From: Caulobacter sp.
Lineage (GTDB): Bacteria > Pseudomonadota > Alphaproteobacteria > Caulobacterales > Caulobacteraceae
NCBI GenBank assembly: GCA_014378155.1
Contig: JACMOF010000302.1
Location: 1-6,750 of the forward strand
Length of the DNA: 6,750 nucleotides
Direction: 5' to 3'
Shown here: positions 5,345 to 6,750 of the stretch, in pieces
How the letters are laid out: the number at the start of each line of letters is the position of its first letter
Position numbering within the stretch: position 1 is the first letter of the stretch
The notes under the pieces: model-generated
The model's database searches: none
The model's input: only the letters and a program-made list of their open reading frames with translations
Told to the model about the DNA's origin: nothing
Translations under genes and position numbers: made by a program

Positions 5345-6750
5345 GTGAGCGAACCGACGATCTTCTTCTCCGAGGTCAACGAACGGCAGGGCGTGTTTCA
5401 TCGGCGCGCCTTCCTGATGGGGGGCCTGGCCGGCGGCGGGTTGCTGGCCCTGGGCGGACGTCTGGCCCAGCTGCAGCTGGTGGAGGCCCGGCGCTACCAG
5501 AAGCTGTCGGCCGGCAACCAGTTCAACTACCGACTGGTGTCGCCGCCGCGCGGCACGATCCACGACCGCAACGGCATTTCGCTGGCCTCCAACCGGCCCA
5601 ATTTCCGACTGCTGGTCACCAAGGACACCGGCTTCGACGCCGAAACCACCCTGGACGAGCTGGCCCTGCTGGTCCCCATCGACGCGGACCGCCGGGCTCG
5701 CATCCTCAAGGACCTTGCGCGATCGCCCAAGAAGACGCCGGTGGCGGTGATGGAAGACATGACCTGGGAGGAGTTCTCCCGGGTCAACATCCGCGCGCCC
5801 GAGCTGCCCGGCGTGCCCGCCGACATGGGGGAGGTGCGAGTCTATCCGTTCGGCGGCGCCTTCGCCCATGTGATCGGCTATGTGGCCAAGGTCTCGGACC
5901 GAGACCTCGACAAGGCCAAGACCGATACGAGCCAGGACCAGGAGCTGCTGCACCATCCCGGCTTCCGGATCGGCAAGCTGGGGGTGGAGAAGGCGTTCGA
6001 CACCGCTCTGCGCGGCCATGCCGGGGCCACCAAGGCCGAGGTCGACGCCCAAGGCCGCACCGTGCGCCTCGATCCCGAGGGCGACATCGCACCGGGGGCC
6101 GGCGCCGATATCCGCCTGACCCTGGACGCCGACATCCAGAACCGGGCGCTTGAGGTGATGGGCGAGGAGAGCGGCGCCATCGTGCTGATGGACTGCCAGA
6201 GCGGCGACCTGCTGGCTATGGTCTCGACCCCCAGCTTCGACGCCAACCGCTTCGTGAAGGGGCTGTCGGGGCCGGAGTACCGGGCGCTGGCCGAGTATGA
6301 GCGCAAACCCCTGCTCGACAAGGTGATGACCGGCACCTATCCGCCTGGCTCGACGTTCAAGCCCACTGTGGCCATGGCGGCCCTGACGGCGGGCGTGGAT
6401 CCGTCCGAGCGGGTGACCTGCACCGGCGGTTGGTCGTTCGGCGGCCGGGTCTGGCACTGCCACAAGAAGGGCGGTCACGGCTGGCAAAACATGCACGACG
6501 CCATCAAGAACAGCTGCGATGTTTATTTCTACCAGATGGCCCTGCGCATTGGGCCGGACCCGATCAGCGCGACAGCCAAGGCCTTCGGCTACGGCAGTAC
6601 CTTCGACATCGGCATCCCCGGCCAGCGCAAAGGGCTGGTGGGGACGCGCGAGTGGAAGAGGAAGACCTTCAAGCTCGACCCGACCTGGCATCCCGGCGAC
6701 AGCGTGCCTTACGGGATTGGCCAAGGCTATATCAACGTCAACGCCCTGCA
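5345..6750 (+). CDS. mrdA: Penicillin-binding protein 2, cell-elongation peptidoglycan transpeptidase (3' truncated by window)
   Basis: The visible 468 codons encode a class B penicillin-binding protein that cross-links peptidoglycan during elongation, in complex with RodA and the MreBCD machinery. Residues 1-21 are cytoplasmic, about 22-45 form a single membrane anchor (AFLMGGLAGGGLLALGG), and the rest is periplasmic. PPRGTIHDRNG (67-77) opens the dimerisation/pedestal domain. GTYPPGSTFKP (330-340) carries the acylated serine S336 and K339 of the SxxK motif. S390-C-D392 is the second motif in the SxD form usual for PBP2 rather than the SxN of PBP3. The KTG motif lies beyond the window. GTG 5345 is the first possible start after an in-frame TGA at 5309-5311, and the encoded N-terminus (SEPTIFFSEVNERQGVFHRR) looks like that of Caulobacter PBP2 from memory. 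The family is usually about 600-680 residues long, so roughly a quarter to a third is missing here. An alternative name in use is pbp2/pbpA. Confidence 0.95.
   Translation, partial: MSEPTIFFSEVNERQGVFHRRAFLMGGLAGGGLLALGGRLAQLQLVEARRYQKLSAGNQFNYRLVSPPRGTIHDRNGISLASNRPNFRLLVTKDTGFDAETTLDELALLVPIDADRRARILKDLARSPKKTPVAVMEDMTWEEFSRVNIRAPELPGVPADMGEVRVYPFGGAFAHVIGYVAKVSDRDLDKAKTDTSQDQELLHHPGFRIGKLGVEKAFDTALRGHAGATKAEVDAQGRTVRLDPEGDIAPGAGADIRLTLDADIQNRALEVMGEESGAIVLMDCQSGDLLAMVSTPSFDANRFVKGLSGPEYRALAEYERKPLLDKVMTGTYPPGSTFKPTVAMAALTAGVDPSERVTCTGGWSFGGRVWHCHKKGGHGWQNMHDAIKNSCDVYFYQMALRIGPDPISATAKAFGYGSTFDIGIPGQRKGLVGTREWKRKTFKLDPTWHPGDSVPYGIGQGYINVNAL

Noticed and set aside
5308..6153. 281-codon plus-strand frame overlapping the start of mrdA
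   Set aside because: Arg/Gly/Pro-rich out-of-frame reading of mrdA. The frame starting at GTG 5345 encodes the conserved PBP2 protein through the end of the window.
5252..6724. 490-codon open frame on the minus strand opposite mrdA
   Set aside because: It is the antisense shadow of a clearly real PBP2 gene with catalytic motifs. Its translation is rich in Val, Gly, Gln and His with no recognisable domain, as expected from reversing GC-rich coding DNA.
1..6750. CRISPR array, insertion sequence, tRNA, rRNA or phage attachment site
   Set aside because: No spaced direct repeats, transposase motifs, terminal inverted repeats or RNA gene folds were seen on reading either strand.

Overview
The window is GC-rich and looks like the chromosome of an alphaproteobacterium, most likely Caulobacterales. 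This rests on base composition, codon use and the N-terminal sequence of a PBP2-like protein, not on a database search. It has two parts: a surface-polysaccharide-type gene cluster (about 1-5024) and the start of a cell-elongation transpeptidase gene, mrdA/PBP2 (from 5345).

The cluster has two arms that converge. The plus-strand arm holds the last 29 codons of an unidentified gene (1-90), a family 2 glycosyltransferase (103-1233) and a methyltransferase with a Cys4 N-terminus and an extra C-terminal domain (1238-2335), with gaps of 12 and 4 bases. The minus-strand arm holds a complete thiamine-diphosphate enzyme of the acetolactate synthase superfamily (5024-3207) and a second Cys-rich methyltransferase (3213-2332). 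These two overlap by 7 bases and are probably translationally coupled. The arms meet at overlapping stop codons (2332-2335), leaving no room for an intergenic terminator.

A 320-base divergent intergenic region (5025-5344) separates the thiamine-diphosphate enzyme from mrdA. It has no convincing protein gene. It carries an AT-only-core palindrome (5161-5172), an isolated TTGACG box (5192-5197) and a strong GC hairpin (5322-5340) whose right arm contains the only plausible ribosome binding site of mrdA. The mrdA gene starts with GTG and runs off the right edge before its KTG motif.

The most interesting biological idea is that the cluster makes and attaches a modified, possibly branched-chain, sugar. 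The acetolactate synthase-like enzyme would add a two-carbon unit to an NDP-keto-sugar, as YerE does for yersiniose. The two methyltransferases would decorate the sugar, and the glycosyltransferase would build it into a glycan. The enzyme families are well supported; the specific chemistry is inference.
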